DNA of 64,000 bases from Alkalihalophilus marmarensis DSM 21297 (GCF_000474275.2 NZ_ATAE01000045.1:1-64000); one strand, 5' to 3'; shown: positions 27,026 through 37,168, numbered from the stretch's first letter. A program made the numbers and translations. Notes: generated by a model from the letters alone, not told the origin.

Positions 27026-28192
27026 ATGGAAGTGATACTGCTCAGTATTATTATCGTTTTATTAGGCACTACAGTGTATTTTGCTTACCGTTATTTTTCC
27101 CTAAAGCATAATCCGCGCATCAATAAAGAAATTATAAATGGTATAAGAGAACTTTCTGCAGGCAATATGAGGAGCAAATTGGAAGAAAAAAGCGCTGATC
27201 ATACAGTATACAATCAACTAATCGAATTTTTACATCGTGTAAAGGAAAGTTACTCTTCCTTATCAAGCAATGTTTATCAAAAAGGAGAGAGTTTAGCTAA
27301 GGTCGGGGAGTCTGCTATTGAGAAAGCGGACATTGTAAGAGCGGCAATTGATGAGGTAGGAAGAGGTTTAGAGAAACAGTTAGTAGCTACAGAAGAAAGC
27401 GCCATGTCCATGGAAGAGATGACACAGGCAATTGAAGATCTTTCAAATAGGTCAAATGAAATTTCAGATCGATCAACGGCTACTTTAGAATTAACACAAG
27501 ATGGAAATGAGAGATTAAAGGACTCTTTGGAAAAAATGGAGCAGTTTAATCAAACCGTTAACCAAACATTTGATGGCATCAATAAACTTGGTGAAAAATC
27601 ACATGAAATCGGTTCTATTGTAAAGGTGATTACAGGAATATCCGAACAAATTAATTTACTTGCCCTAAATGCCTCCATTGAAGCAGCTCGAGCAGGAGAA
27701 CACGGCAGGGGATTTGCGGTTGTAGCTGATGAGGTTCGAAAGTTGGCTGAACAATCACGTCAATCTTCTTCTGAAGTATCTAATATAGTAAAAAATATAC
27801 AAACAGAAACCGAGGATGTTGTAAAATCAATGAAGCAAGGAACTGAAGAATTTAAAGCCACAAACATGGCGATCGAAGAAGTGGGAGCTATGTTTGAGAA
27901 GATTTTATCTACAACAAAGGTTATTGCTGAGAATAATGTTAATTCCTCTGCAAGTACAGAAGAAATAACGGCAGCTTCTCAGCAAATTATGTCAACTATG
28001 GTCGAGATCGCTTCAATCTCAAGAGAATCAGTTGAAATGTTCGAGGAACTAATCGAAATTAGTGATGATGAACAACGTACCATTCAAATATTAGTCCAGG
28101 AAGCAGAAACACTGTTAGAGGCTGAAAATAGCTCTAACCATGTATTGTCATCATGGGACCCTCGTAATGAAACAGAAGAAGTGACAGTTTAA
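27026..28192 (+). CDS. methyl-accepting chemotaxis-like transducer without a ligand-binding domain
   Basis: A 388-aa protein. One N-terminal membrane helix (residues 2-22) is followed directly by a cytoplasmic coiled coil. The signalling hairpin tip, [23 protein letters not shown], shown here in part as [16 protein letters not shown], lies near residues 212-232 with [15 protein letters not shown] after it. There is no extracellular or PAS/GAF sensor domain, so the input probably comes from a partner protein. Being last in the riboswitch operon, its level should follow c-di-GMP. It probably couples to CheW/CheA elsewhere. Confidence 0.9.
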   Translation: MEVILLSIIIVLLGTTVYFAYRYFSLKHNPRINKEIINGIRELSAGNMRSKLEEKSADHTVYNQLIEFLHRVKESYSSLSSNVYQKGESLAKVGESAIEKADIVRAAIDEVGRGLEKQLVATEESAMSMEEMTQAIEDLSNRSNEISDRSTATLELTQDGNERLKDSLEKMEQFNQTVNQTFDGINKLGEKSHEIGSIVKVITGISEQINLLALNASIEAARAGEHGRGFAVVADEVRKLAEQSRQSSSEVSNIVKNIQTETEDVVKSMKQGTEEFKATNMAIEEVGAMFEKILSTTKVIAENNVNSSASTEEITAASQQIMSTMVEIASISRESVEMFEELIEISDDEQRTIQILVQEAETLLEAENSSNHVLSSWDPRNETEEVTV

Positions 28193-28222
28193 CAAAAAAT
28201 TAATATTACAGCATAAGAATAG

Positions 28223-28268
28223 GAATGCTTCTCATAGGTTAATTAAACTTGTGTGAAGCTTCTTTTTG
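28223..28268 (+). terminator. hairpin between the transducer and decarboxylase genes
   Basis: gcttctca / tgtgaagc with one mismatch, large loop, followed by ttctttttg. A moderate terminator that would end the c-di-GMP operon. Confidence 0.45.
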
Positions 28269-28293
28269 TGATAGACATCAAGGAGGTAAAGTA

Positions 28294-29931
28294 ATGAACG
28301 AGTTACAAAAGTTGTATCCGAGCATGGACGGTAATAAGGTTCAAAGAGAAGAATTATTATCCTATTTTAAGACGGTAATAACAAAAGTAGATGAATTAAA
28401 GGATCCTAATAAACTAACGTTAGGAGAAATGCCTGAGTACACGGTAGATTATTATAATCGTTTAATTCATCAGGCAGACATCCCGGAAACGGGTACGCCT
28501 ATGGATGAAGTGATTGTGAAGCTTCTTAAATTGGTAGAGGGACATAGGTATGTCAACCGAAACTACGTTGCTAATGCGGCGCCCCTGCCGAATATTGCGA
28601 GTATCATTGGGAATTTAATTATGGTCCTTGTCAATGGAAATAATCTTTGGGATGTAGAGGGGCCTGCAGCAGCAGCGGCAGAAGTCGAGATCACCAGTAT
28701 GCTTTCAAAACTAATCGGATACGATGAAAATCTAAGTTCTGGCTATACAACCTGGGGAGGGCAGGGGGCTGTCTTTAACTCTTTACGACTTGCTATTGCA
28801 AGGTACTCACCGGACTCTAATCAAAAGGGGGTGCCTGATAATCTGTATTGCTTTTGCTCAGAGCTTTCCCATTACAGCTTGTATAAATCAGTAGAAGCAA
28901 CTGGAATAGGAGTAGAAAACATGATTCGGGTGAAGGTGAATCGTGATCATTCTATGAATTTAGAAGACTTAAAAGAGAAAATGGGGCATGTTATTGAAAA
29001 AGGCGGTGTTCCATTATATGTTCTTGCCACAATGGGAACAACCGATACGTTTGGGATTGATGACATGGAGGGGATTAAGAGGGTAACTGAAGAGTTAGAG
29101 GTTAAGCACTGCTTGAGTCCTGTCTATATCCATGCTGACTCAGCAATGGGAGGCATGTATACCTTCTTTAATGAGTATGACTTTAAAAGCAATCATCTTA
29201 AGTTAGAAGAATCTGTTATACAAGTATTAAAGTCCTATCAACAAAAGTTTAAACAAATCAAGCTTGCAGATAGTATGGTTTTTGATTTCCACAAGCTTGG
29301 CCAAACACCCTATATCACGAGCTTATTCTTAGTGAAAAATAGACAACACTTAAAATATGTTGATTTAGATGAGGAAGAAACGCCGTACGTTGGGAATCGT
29401 GGGTATGGAAACTACCATACTGGCTACACAATCGAATGCTCACGAATGGGAAGTTCTCTAGCAATCTACGCGTCGTTATTGGCATTTGGTATGGAAGGTT
29501 ATCAAGAACTTTTGGCTAATTATATTCGAGTCAATATGAAGTTTAGAGAAAGGTTAGTAGAAGAAATTTCAAATGTAGTAATTACAAATGAAAAATCCCC
29601 GATTACAACCTTTCGCTTTTATCCTGAGAAAATAAAATGGAATGATGAATGGAGGGGGAGTTTAACTGTTGAAGAGATAATGGAGATTAATCAATTTAAT
29701 GACGAGCTGGCAGAAGTGATGAGCGTCTACCGAGATACGGTCTTTTTTGGGAACACAAAAAAACAATGTCTAGTAGAAGCATTAAATACAGACAAACGCG
29801 TACCAATATATACACATAAATTTTTTAGCATTTCGCCCTACACAACGATAGATGAGGTTGACCGTTATGTTGATTTTTTAAAAGGACACCTAGAAATGTT
29901 TAAAAAAACAAAAATGGTGTGTGTCAATTAA
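28294..29931 (+). CDS. PLP-dependent group II amino acid decarboxylase
   Basis: A 545-aa cytoplasmic enzyme of the glutamate / aspartate / aromatic amino acid decarboxylase group. Marks: YTTWGGQGAVFNSL (substrate-side loop), HADSAMGGM (the Asp that pairs with the PLP ring, near residue 285), and VFDFHKLGQTPY with the Schiff-base lysine near residue 334. ATG 28294 has AGGAGGT 7 nt upstream. Similar proteins are annotated as glutamate or aspartate 1-decarboxylase; the substrate is not decided by these motifs. It ends at a strong convergent terminator. Confidence 0.85.
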   Translation: MNELQKLYPSMDGNKVQREELLSYFKTVITKVDELKDPNKLTLGEMPEYTVDYYNRLIHQADIPETGTPMDEVIVKLLKLVEGHRYVNRNYVANAAPLPNIASIIGNLIMVLVNGNNLWDVEGPAAAAAEVEITSMLSKLIGYDENLSSGYTTWGGQGAVFNSLRLAIARYSPDSNQKGVPDNLYCFCSELSHYSLYKSVEATGIGVENMIRVKVNRDHSMNLEDLKEKMGHVIEKGGVPLYVLATMGTTDTFGIDDMEGIKRVTEELEVKHCLSPVYIHADSAMGGMYTFFNEYDFKSNHLKLEESVIQVLKSYQQKFKQIKLADSMVFDFHKLGQTPYITSLFLVKNRQHLKYVDLDEEETPYVGNRGYGNYHTGYTIECSRMGSSLAIYASLLAFGMEGYQELLANYIRVNMKFRERLVEEISNVVITNEKSPITTFRFYPEKIKWNDEWRGSLTVEEIMEINQFNDELAEVMSVYRDTVFFGNTKKQCLVEALNTDKRVPIYTHKFFSISPYTTIDEVDRYVDFLKGHLEMFKKTKMVCVN

Positions 29932-30034
29932 CTGTGGATGGTAGGGATGTTCTTATTAGGTAGTTATAGGCGGCTCATTGATTAAATATCCGATGCAGCT
30001 CAATATTCAATCAATTGAGAATGGAAACATCGAA

Positions 30035-30078
30035 AAACGAAGCATCTCACTCTTTTAAAGAGGAGATGCTTCGTTTAG
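30035..30078. terminator. bidirectional terminator between the decarboxylase and ureC
   Basis: A perfect 14-bp stem, aaacgaagcatctc / gagatgcttcgttt, between convergent genes. Confidence 0.88.
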
Positions 30079-30085
30079 CTTATGA

Positions 30086-31795
30086 TTAAAACAAAAAGTA
30101 TCTTTGCCCGAGCGGAACCGAGCTTACCGGTTCACACGAAATTTCTTCGCCATCTGCAAAGACTTGATACGTTTTCGGGTTGATTTCAATTTGTGGCAGG
30201 GCATTATTCAATTTCATATCCAGCTTACTTAAGTTTCTTATGTTACGAACAGGAGAAATCATTTTTGTTAATCCTAATTTTTCAGGGACACCAAGATCAA
30301 TGCTTGCTTGCGACATAAAAGTGATCGATGTAGAACGGTTAGCTCGTCCGTATGACGCGTACATTCTTCGCATATACACTGGTTCCGGTGTTGGGATGGA
30401 TGCATTTGGATCACCCATCTGAGCGCGCGCGATCATTCCGCCTTTTAACACAAGTTCAGGTTTCACTCCAAAGAATACGGGATCCCATAAAACAAGGTCA
30501 GCTAATTTACCGCTCTCGATTGAACCGACTTCATGGCTTATTCCATGAGTGATGGCTGGATTAATTGTGTATTTAGCAATATAGCGCTTTACACGTTCAT
30601 TGTCATGGTCATGTTCGCTGACAAGCGGACCACGCTGTTTCTTCATTTTATCGGCTGTCTGCCACGTGCGGATAATGACTTCACCTACACGCCCCATCGC
30701 TTGCGAGTCAGAGGACATCATGCTGATCGCACCTATATCATGTAAGACATCTTCAGCGGCAATCGTTGCTGCACGAATACGGGAACGGCTGAATGCCACA
30801 TCTTCTGGAACGTTTGAATCTAGGTGATGGCAGACCATCATCATATCTAAATGCTCTTCCATCGTATTCGTTGTATAAGGCATCGTTGGTGTAGTAGAGG
30901 AAGGTAAAATATTCGAGTGAGAAGCGAGTCTCATAATATCTGGAGCATGTCCTCCGCCTGCACCTTCAATATGATATGTATGAATCACTCGATCGCCGAT
31001 TGCTTCTAATGTATTTTCAAGAAATCCAGCTTCATTTAGCGTATCGGTGTGGATTGCTACTTGAATATCAGCATCTTCTACCACTTCCATGCATGTTTCA
31101 ATCGCTTTTGGTGTGGAACCCCAGTCTTCATGAAGTTTAAGTCCGACAGCACCAGCTTCAATTTGCTCGATTAAAGGAGCAGGGTGAGAGGCATTTCCTT
31201 TCCCTAGGAAGCCTACATTTACAGGGAATTCTTCCGCTGCTTCCAGCATCCTTTCCATATACCATGGACCAGAAGTACAAGTTGTTGCTTTACTTCCCGT
31301 TGCCGGGCCTGTTCCGCCGCCAATTAAGGTGGTGATCCCAGAAGAAAGGGCAACTTCCATTTGCTGCGGACAAATAAAGTGAATATGAGTATCCACACCG
31401 CCGGCGGTTAAGATTTTCCCTTCACCTGATATGACTTCTGTACCTGCTCCGATGACGAGGCTCGGATCAACGTGGTCCATAATATCAGGGTTGCCGCTTT
31501 TTCCTACACCGACTACTCGTCCATCTTTCACTCCCACATCAGCTTTAATGATGCCTGTGTAATCGACGACGATGACATTCGTAATGACTAAATCAAGTGC
31601 GCCATCTTTAGCTGTTAATCTTCCGTTTTGACCCATCCCATCTCGAATCGATTTTCCGCCGCCGAAAATCATTTCTTCGCCGTATACGGTACAATCTTTT
31701 TCGATCTCAATCCATAAATCGGTGTCTGCTAAACGTACTTGATCTCCAGTTGTCGGTCCGAAAAGCTCTGCGTATCGTTGCTTAGAAATCTTCAT
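30086..31795 (-). CDS. ureC: urease subunit alpha
   Basis: A 569-aa catalytic subunit that hydrolyses urea to ammonia and CO2 at a dinuclear nickel site. The metal ligands are present: DTHIHF, the carbamylated lysine in [30 protein letters not shown], and [12 protein letters not shown] with the ligand Asp. The flap CHHL is also intact. It overlaps ureB by 4 nt (ATGA). The maturation genes ureEFGDH are not adjacent: the next gene downstream is a convergent decarboxylase. Confidence 0.98.
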   Translation of the reverse strand: MKISKQRYAELFGPTTGDQVRLADTDLWIEIEKDCTVYGEEMIFGGGKSIRDGMGQNGRLTAKDGALDLVITNVIVVDYTGIIKADVGVKDGRVVGVGKSGNPDIMDHVDPSLVIGAGTEVISGEGKILTAGGVDTHIHFICPQQMEVALSSGITTLIGGGTGPATGSKATTCTSGPWYMERMLEAAEEFPVNVGFLGKGNASHPAPLIEQIEAGAVGLKLHEDWGSTPKAIETCMEVVEDADIQVAIHTDTLNEAGFLENTLEAIGDRVIHTYHIEGAGGGHAPDIMRLASHSNILPSSTTPTMPYTTNTMEEHLDMMMVCHHLDSNVPEDVAFSRSRIRAATIAAEDVLHDIGAISMMSSDSQAMGRVGEVIIRTWQTADKMKKQRGPLVSEHDHDNERVKRYIAKYTINPAITHGISHEVGSIESGKLADLVLWDPVFFGVKPELVLKGGMIARAQMGDPNASIPTPEPVYMRRMYASYGRANRSTSITFMSQASIDLGVPEKLGLTKMISPVRNIRNLSKLDMKLNNALPQIEINPKTYQVFADGEEISCEPVSSVPLGQRYFLF

Positions 31796-32169
31796 GATAA
31801 AATCTCCTTTGTCATCCAGCCAGATTCTGTGAGTTTCTTAAGTGTTTTCTCTTTTCCTCCTTCATCTAGGGAGCCTTCTGTCATCCCATTTAAGCCATAC
31901 ACTGTTTTATTACCGGCTATGGAGACGAGCGTTACGCTTTGTTCTTCTTCCGGTTCAATTCGAATGGCGGTCCCAGAAGGAATATCGAGCCGCATGCCAA
32001 TCGCTTTTTCTCGGTCAAAAGAAAGGGCGCTGTTCGCCTCTGCAAAATGAAAGTGCGATCCTATTTGAATAGAACGTGTTCCTGTATTTTTAACAGTTAA
32101 CTCCAATGTAACTCTGCCTGCATTGATCTCTATTGAACCTTCGGCTATCTTAAATGCTCCTGGTTTCAT
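31792..32169 (-). CDS. ureB: urease subunit beta
   Basis: A 125-aa structural subunit with the family start [34 protein letters not shown] and [20 protein letters not shown] blocks. The C-terminus is about 15-20 residues longer than the shortest homologues. It overlaps ureA and ureC by 4 nt each, so the three are translationally coupled. Confidence 0.97.
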   Translation of the reverse strand: MKPGAFKIAEGSIEINAGRVTLELTVKNTGTRSIQIGSHFHFAEANSALSFDREKAIGMRLDIPSGTAIRIEPEEEQSVTLVSIAGNKTVYGLNGMTEGSLDEGGKEKTLKKLTESGWMTKEILS

Positions 32170-32483
32170 GATTTCACCCCCGCTTGTATTGGGTGATGAA
32201 TCGTTACAAGTTTCACACCGTCCGGAAATGTCGCTTCAACTTGGATACTATCCAGCATTTCAGGAACACCTTCCATTAGATCATCCGCTGTAAGCACATG
32301 GCGTCCAAGCTCCATAATTTCTTCGACACTTTTGCCTTCACGCGCTTTCTCAATTGCGTAGCATGTTAAATAGGCGGTAGCCTCGGGATAATTTAATAAT
32401 ATTCCACGTTCCTTTCGCTCTTTGCTCAATTGACCAGCAACGACGATTAATAGTTTCTCTTTCTCTACTTCTGTTAATTTCAT
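32166..32483 (-). CDS. ureA: urease subunit gamma
   Basis: A 105-aa structural subunit, first gene of the operon. Family marks: [36 protein letters not shown] and HHPIQ near the end. The site GGGAGGG lies 7-8 nt before the ATG. Upstream stand a promoter and a TnrA/GlnR box. Confidence 0.97.
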   Translation of the reverse strand: MKLTEVEKEKLLIVVAGQLSKERKERGILLNYPEATAYLTCYAIEKAREGKSVEEIMELGRHVLTADDLMEGVPEMLDSIQVEATFPDGVKLVTIHHPIQAGVKS

Positions 32484-32566
32484 GATCTAACCCTCCCAAA
32501 AGAAATTAAAATGAATATTTAGATTAATCAAACTTTAACGCGAAGAGGAACATGAAACAACAATGA

Positions 32567-32583
32567 TGTCATATAATCTAACA
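32567..32583 (-). promoter_or_regulatory. TnrA/GlnR box upstream of ureABC
   Basis: On the minus strand TGTTA-gattata-TGACA is an exact match to TGTNAN7TNACA. It overlaps the -10 region of the ureA promoter. B. subtilis ureABC is under TnrA and GlnR control, so nitrogen regulation here is likely. Confidence 0.75.
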
Positions 32584-32598
32584 TTAAAAATTTGTCAA
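32570..32598 (-). promoter_or_regulatory. sigma-A promoter of ureABC
   Basis: Minus strand TTGACA (32598-32593), 17 nt, TATATG (32575-32570). The -35 box is perfect and the -10 box is fair. The TnrA box covers the -10. Confidence 0.65.
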
Positions 32599-32624
32599 TT
32601 TGCGGAGGGAGACTTATGAAAATG

Positions 32625-32661
32625 AAAAAAGCTTCTCATACCAAGATGGCTGAGAAGCTTT
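32625..32661 (-). terminator. terminator of the citrate transporter gene
   Basis: A perfect 11-bp stem, aaagcttctca / tgagaagcttt. Read on the minus strand it ends in a T run (gcttttttc). Confidence 0.88.
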
Positions 32662-32668
32662 AAACTCT

Positions 32669-34000
32669 TTATACAATTCCAATGACTACAGCAATAATCA
32701 GTAAAACGACGCTGAAGCCCCAAATCCAGAAGAAGGAATAGCGAATATGTTTACCCATTTCAAGCCCTGCTAAGCCGAGTGCAAGCCACAGTGCAGGAGA
32801 GAACGGGCTGATAAATGTTCCGATGATATTACCAATGACCATTGCGTAAGCAGCTGAGGTTGATTCAACACCGTATGAAGTTACGATTTGTTCAACGACA
32901 GGCAAGAGGGCAAAGTAATAGGCATCCGTGTTTAAGATCAGTTCAAATGGTGCACCGAAAAAGCCGATGATCAGGTGCAGATAAGGAATGATGAAAGCTG
33001 GCAGTAAGGTAACAAGATCTGTAGCTAAGGCATCAAGCATTCCTGACCCGCCTAAAATTCCAAGGAAAGAACCTGCTGCAAGAATAATAGCAGCCATCAA
33101 TAAGGCATTTGGTGCATGGGCTTTAATTCGATCCATTTGATCATCTACTTTAGGATAATTAAGCGGCAGTGCAATACTTAGTGCGATCATAAAGATAAAT
33201 CCAGCCGGTAGAATTCCCCATACTAACATCGCAATTAAACCGAGCGTTAAGAGGAGGTTTACCCATAATAGTTTAGGTCTTGCGAGAGTTGTATCTTTTG
33301 TGGGAGCTACATCATCATCTGTAACATCCAATGCTGCCGCTGCTTCAAGCTGATCAGATGATACTGCAAGCTTTTGATTGAGCTTTTCAATGCGGCGTTT
33401 TTCTCTTAGTCCTAAGAAAAAGGCTAATCCCATTAGTAGAATAAGAGCAATAATTTGAAGCGGAATAAGGGGTCTCCATAGTTCGGTCGGATCCATTCCA
33501 AGGACAGAGCCGACACGTCCAATTGGACCAGCCCACGGTACCATATTCATAATACTAGCACTAGTACCTACTAGTAATAGCAAAAGATACGGATTCATTT
33601 TTAACCGTTTATATAATGGAAGGAGCGCTGGGATCGTGATTAAAAAAGTAGAAGCTCCGGAACCATCTAAATGCGCAATCGCTCCAATGATAACCGTACC
33701 AACAGCCACAGCAACGATATTCCCTTTAGAGATCTTAATGACTTTATTAATAATTGGATCAAAAAGGCCTGCATCTTGCATAATTCCAAAATAAAGAATG
33801 GCAAAGATAAACATAATCACTACGCTGATAACTTTAGCTATCCCCTCATCAAAGAACAATCCAATCTCTGCAATTGAGAAACCTGCTAGTAGAGCCCCAA
33901 GAATCGGTATCGTAATAAGGCTGATAATAGGTGACATTTTGCCGCTAAGAAGAAACAGGACAATAGCTAAAATGGTGACAAAACCGATGATACTAAGCAT
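32669..34000 (-). CDS. citN: CitMHS-family citrate / divalent metal transporter
   Basis: A 443-aa membrane protein with about 11-12 helices. CitMHS members carry citrate complexed with Mg or Ca. Family-like segments: IMFIFAILYFGIMQDAGLFDPII, IGAIAHLDGSGASTFLIT, MNMVPWAGPIGR, and IGNIIGTFISPFSPALWLALGLAG near the end. A hydrophilic central loop spans about residues 205-240. A CitST-like two-component system follows upstream on the same strand, and a cre-like site lies before the gene. Which of citM, citH or citN is closest, I cannot tell; the symbol is tentative. Confidence 0.88.
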   Translation of the reverse strand: MLSIIGFVTILAIVLFLLSGKMSPIISLITIPILGALLAGFSIAEIGLFFDEGIAKVISVVIMFIFAILYFGIMQDAGLFDPIINKVIKISKGNIVAVAVGTVIIGAIAHLDGSGASTFLITIPALLPLYKRLKMNPYLLLLLVGTSASIMNMVPWAGPIGRVGSVLGMDPTELWRPLIPLQIIALILLMGLAFFLGLREKRRIEKLNQKLAVSSDQLEAAAALDVTDDDVAPTKDTTLARPKLLWVNLLLTLGLIAMLVWGILPAGFIFMIALSIALPLNYPKVDDQMDRIKAHAPNALLMAAIILAAGSFLGILGGSGMLDALATDLVTLLPAFIIPYLHLIIGFFGAPFELILNTDAYYFALLPVVEQIVTSYGVESTSAAYAMVIGNIIGTFISPFSPALWLALGLAGLEMGKHIRYSFFWIWGFSVVLLIIAVVIGIV

Positions 34001-34040
34001 AATACTCTCCCCTTTGTTTTTAATAGTAAAGAGGGAGTCT

Positions 34041-34054
34041 TGTAAGCGTATACA
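34041..34054 (-). promoter_or_regulatory. cre-like site upstream of the citrate transporter
   Basis: Minus strand TGTATACGCTTACA matches TGWAANCGNTNWCA at 13 of 14 positions, 41 nt before the start codon. It suggests CcpA repression, as known for B. subtilis citM. Confidence 0.65.
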
Positions 34055-34198
34055 AATACACTCAAAAATAAAAATCCCTCTATTTTTCTAATTGTCTGAT
34101 ATTACAGAACTTTATCACGAAAAATAGAGGGGATGAAGTTTATGAACATTAATGAAATATTGTTCATTTCGAGGGTTTTGTTCATTTTGTTCACAGGG

Positions 34199-34912
34199 TT
34201 ACTTGTTAGAAATGTAGAGTCGTTCTGGTCTTCCGACATCGCCATAACTTAATTCAGCCCGTGCTTCACTTATAGAAACAAGATATTCTAAATATCTCCT
34301 TGCAGTGGAGCGGCTTATCCCTACGGCTTCTCCTAAGCTGCTTGCCGTTATGCCCGTATCACTATGTAAGCTTAGAATATTTTTAACCTTTTCAAGTGTG
34401 ATGCTGTCAATTCCTTTAGGAAGCTGCTCTTGCTCTACTAAGGCAGCGGAATGGGAAGGGCTTTGCGCCCTGGTTAAGAGATCGATTTCTTCTTGATTAA
34501 GCTTTTCTTTAGAAGAAAGGGATCCTCTTTGATCTTTGAATGTATCTAACGTGCGTTTAAAACGGTTAAAATCAACCGGCTTTACAATATAATCAAAAAT
34601 CCCGCCGCGCAGCGCTTCTTCAATCGTATAAACCTCTTTTGCAGCTGTAATCATGACGATATCCACTTGATGCAAGTTCTCACGAATCTTCCAGAAAAGG
34701 TCAAGCCCGTTCACATCAGGAATATATACATCTAATAAGATGAGATCAGGAGTTGTTTCGTTAAGATTAGATAGAAAGCTTTCAGTTTCAGCACCTGTCT
34801 TGCATAGGCCAATCACATTGAAACCATCCACTTTTTCAACAAATCCTTTTGTTATTTCAGCGACACGGAAATCATCTTCCACGATGAGTACGTTATACAT
34901 TGGATTTTGCAA
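34199..34912 (-). CDS. citT: response regulator of the CitT/DctR family
   Basis: A 237-aa DNA-binding response regulator. The receiver domain has VEDDFRV at the acidic pocket, the phospho-acceptor Asp in LILLDVYIPD (near residue 61), and a lysine in IVKPVDF. The C-terminal helix-turn-helix is TASSLGEAVGISRSTARRYL. The likely start is TTG 34912, with AAGGAGG 8 nt upstream; the ATG at 34900 is 20 nt from that site. It forms a pair with the sensor gene 13 nt upstream and probably activates the citrate transporter. Confidence 0.9.
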   Translation of the reverse strand: MQNPMYNVLIVEDDFRVAEITKGFVEKVDGFNVIGLCKTGAETESFLSNLNETTPDLILLDVYIPDVNGLDLFWKIRENLHQVDIVMITAAKEVYTIEEALRGGIFDYIVKPVDFNRFKRTLDTFKDQRGSLSSKEKLNQEEIDLLTRAQSPSHSAALVEQEQLPKGIDSITLEKVKNILSLHSDTGITASSLGEAVGISRSTARRYLEYLVSISEARAELSYGDVGRPERLYISNK

Positions 34913-34925
34913 AGGGGGAACCTCC

Positions 34926-36581
34926 TTAGAGAAGTTTTATTCTGGGGATCGTTATGACAAAGCAAGCACCGCCAAGATCGCCTTCTTCTATATAAATTTG
35001 TCCATTCACTTCAGCGAGCACTTCTTTTACAAGAGCAAGGCCAAATCCGCGATGCTCTCCTTTTTTTGTAGAGAAGCCTCTAGTGAAAATGCTGTTCGCT
35101 AAATCCATTGGAATTCCTGGTCCGGAGTCCTCTATTTCAAAAACAAGGTCTTCACCGAGATCAGTAAAAAAGATACTGACTTGCTGCAGTTTGGGGTTTG
35201 TTTTCGCAGCATCAATCGCATTTTCAAGAAGGTTTCCTAAAGCTGTGACAAGGGCTTCCTGCTGTGGTTCCTCTAATGGATGCATCAATTGGCTGCCTTC
35301 TTCAATCACCATATTAACCCGTTGTTCCATCGCTTGATTGAGCTTTCCAAGAAGAATTGCCCCAACCATCGGATCGGTGACTTTCTCTAATACAGAATGG
35401 ATCCAGTCCTGTTGAATATTATTTTCCTTTTGAATAAATGAAATGGCTTCGTCTTTTCTTTCTAATTGTAACAGCCCTAATATCGTAAATAACTTATTAG
35501 AAAACTCATGCGTCTGAGCACGAAGCGCATCAGCATATTGTTTGGCTTGTGTGAGTTCCTTGGTGAGTTGGTCAATTTCTGTTTTATTACGGAAGGTAGA
35601 AACCGCACCGATTAGTGTCTTCTCATAAAAAATAGGAACACGGTTAACTAACACGGTATGAGCCCCGACATACATCTGTTGATCATACTGACTCTCCCCG
35701 GAATGAAGGACTTGAGGAAGGGCAGACATAGGCAATACTTCTTGAATGGGCCTGCCAACGGGACTCTCTAGTGGTGATAGTGGAGCAGAGTGTCGATCTG
35801 TTAGCAGTTTTAAAGCGGCATGATTAGCCAGGGTAACTTTTCCTTCTTGATTGACTGCGATAATCCCCTCGTGCGTTGATTGCAGGATCGTCTCTTTTTG
35901 AAGTAATAAATGTGAGATTTCCTCCGGCTCTAACCCGAATAACAGCTTTTTTATGTAGTGAGCAATCAGGACAGCTCCAATAATACCGAGAGTGATCATG
36001 AAGAGAAGGACATACCAAAGCTCTTTGCTGTATGTAAGAACCATGCTTTGCACATCATTTACTAAATACCCTACTGAAACAACTCCGACAATTTCTTGTT
36101 CTGAATATACAGGAACTTTTCCTCTGATGGAATACCCTAGGGAACCGGTGGCTTTTGATATATAAGACTCTCCGTGCAAGAGGGCAGGTGCGTTGTCCTC
36201 ACCAACCATCTTCAACCCAATTTTTTCTTTATCAGGATGAGCATAACGGATTTCATGAGTATTGCCGACAACAATAAATTCAGCACCTGTCTCTTCTTGA
36301 ATCGGTTTAACGATCGGCTGGATGACAGCTGCAGGAACATCAAGGGCAAATGCCTCTTGGATTTCAGGAATGAGCGAAATGCTTGTTGCTACGCTTAACG
36401 CTCGCTCACCTAATTGTGTTTCAATCGTATCAGAAAAGAAATAATGAAGAAACACACCCATAATGATAAAAGTAAGCGAAATTAATGCTCCTATTAACAG
36501 GATCATTTTTAATTTCAAATTCATTTTCACCTTAGGGGTAAGCAGGTGCTTCTCTTTGAAGTGGTGAGGAAAAGAATCCAC
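34926..36581 (-). CDS. citS: sensor histidine kinase of the CitS/DcuS family
   Basis: A 551-aa membrane kinase. Two helices (about residues 22-45 and 190-212) flank an extracytoplasmic PDC/CACHE sensor, where citrate or another carboxylate should bind (RYAHPDKEKIGLKM, SLGYSIRGKVPV). A cytoplasmic PAS domain follows, then the SPOB-type dimerisation box THEFSNKLFTILGLLQL with the phospho-His, and the ATPase with N box NLLENAIDAA, EDSGPGIP and GFGLALVKEV. GTG 36581 is preferred: AAAGGAG lies 8 nt upstream; the ATG at 36599 has no site. Confidence 0.9.
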   Translation of the reverse strand: MDSFPHHFKEKHLLTPKVKMNLKLKMILLIGALISLTFIIMGVFLHYFFSDTIETQLGERALSVATSISLIPEIQEAFALDVPAAVIQPIVKPIQEETGAEFIVVGNTHEIRYAHPDKEKIGLKMVGEDNAPALLHGESYISKATGSLGYSIRGKVPVYSEQEIVGVVSVGYLVNDVQSMVLTYSKELWYVLLFMITLGIIGAVLIAHYIKKLLFGLEPEEISHLLLQKETILQSTHEGIIAVNQEGKVTLANHAALKLLTDRHSAPLSPLESPVGRPIQEVLPMSALPQVLHSGESQYDQQMYVGAHTVLVNRVPIFYEKTLIGAVSTFRNKTEIDQLTKELTQAKQYADALRAQTHEFSNKLFTILGLLQLERKDEAISFIQKENNIQQDWIHSVLEKVTDPMVGAILLGKLNQAMEQRVNMVIEEGSQLMHPLEEPQQEALVTALGNLLENAIDAAKTNPKLQQVSIFFTDLGEDLVFEIEDSGPGIPMDLANSIFTRGFSTKKGEHRGFGLALVKEVLAEVNGQIYIEEGDLGGACFVITIPRIKLL

Positions 36582-36738
36582 AGGGAGCTCTCCTTTCATT
36601 CTCTTGTGTATATAAATCTATAGTCATTATCTTCTCAATTTATAAAAGGATCAAGTTAGTGAAGATCATTGGAGGTTTCTTGTTTAGGTTTCAAATCAGA
36701 AGAGAGAGGGGATTTAGGGTACAAAGGAGCTGACGAAA

Positions 36739-37140
36739 ATGAGATACGAAGAGTTTAAGTTATCCATTATTGAATCAAAGCCTAGTGACTGGTTATATGA
36801 TCAAGACACTAGTGTGTATGTATTCAAAGATAATATCTCCATTACAATTGATTCTGATATTACTGTTCCGAGTGAAGGATTAAGAGAAGATTGGATTTCA
36901 GCTTATGAAGATGATATTGCTTATGAGAAATTCTTTAATTTACGTTATAACGGAGTAGCGATAGAACGTTTTCGTACAGTAGCAGTAGACGGCTTCCGTG
37001 TATTTATTCCTTATCCGGATAAAGAACGTATGACGATCACTGAAGAGCAATATCGAATCGCAGATATACTAAATCTAGTTTACAACGGGCCTGAATTACT
37101 TGATTATTTCGGAAGAGGCGATTTATCTGTCGTTGTTTAA
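36739..37140 (+). CDS. hypothetical protein
   Basis: A 133-aa soluble, acidic protein with a good site (AAAGGAG, 9-10 nt before the ATG). Mixed alpha/beta pattern (SVYVFKDNISITIDS, VAVDGFRVFIPYPD). No membrane segment, no signal peptide and no motif I recognise. It is divergent from citS and ends in its own weak terminator. A real gene by its site and length; function unknown. Confidence 0.7.
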   Translation: MRYEEFKLSIIESKPSDWLYDQDTSVYVFKDNISITIDSDITVPSEGLREDWISAYEDDIAYEKFFNLRYNGVAIERFRTVAVDGFRVFIPYPDKERMTITEEQYRIADILNLVYNGPELLDYFGRGDLSVVV

Positions 37141-37168
37141 AGCATCCATGGAGGGTGCTTTATTTTAT
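37139..37168 (+). terminator. weak terminator after the hypothetical gene
   Basis: aaagcatcc / gggtgcttt, 9 bp with one G-T pair, then atttta. Confidence 0.55.
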
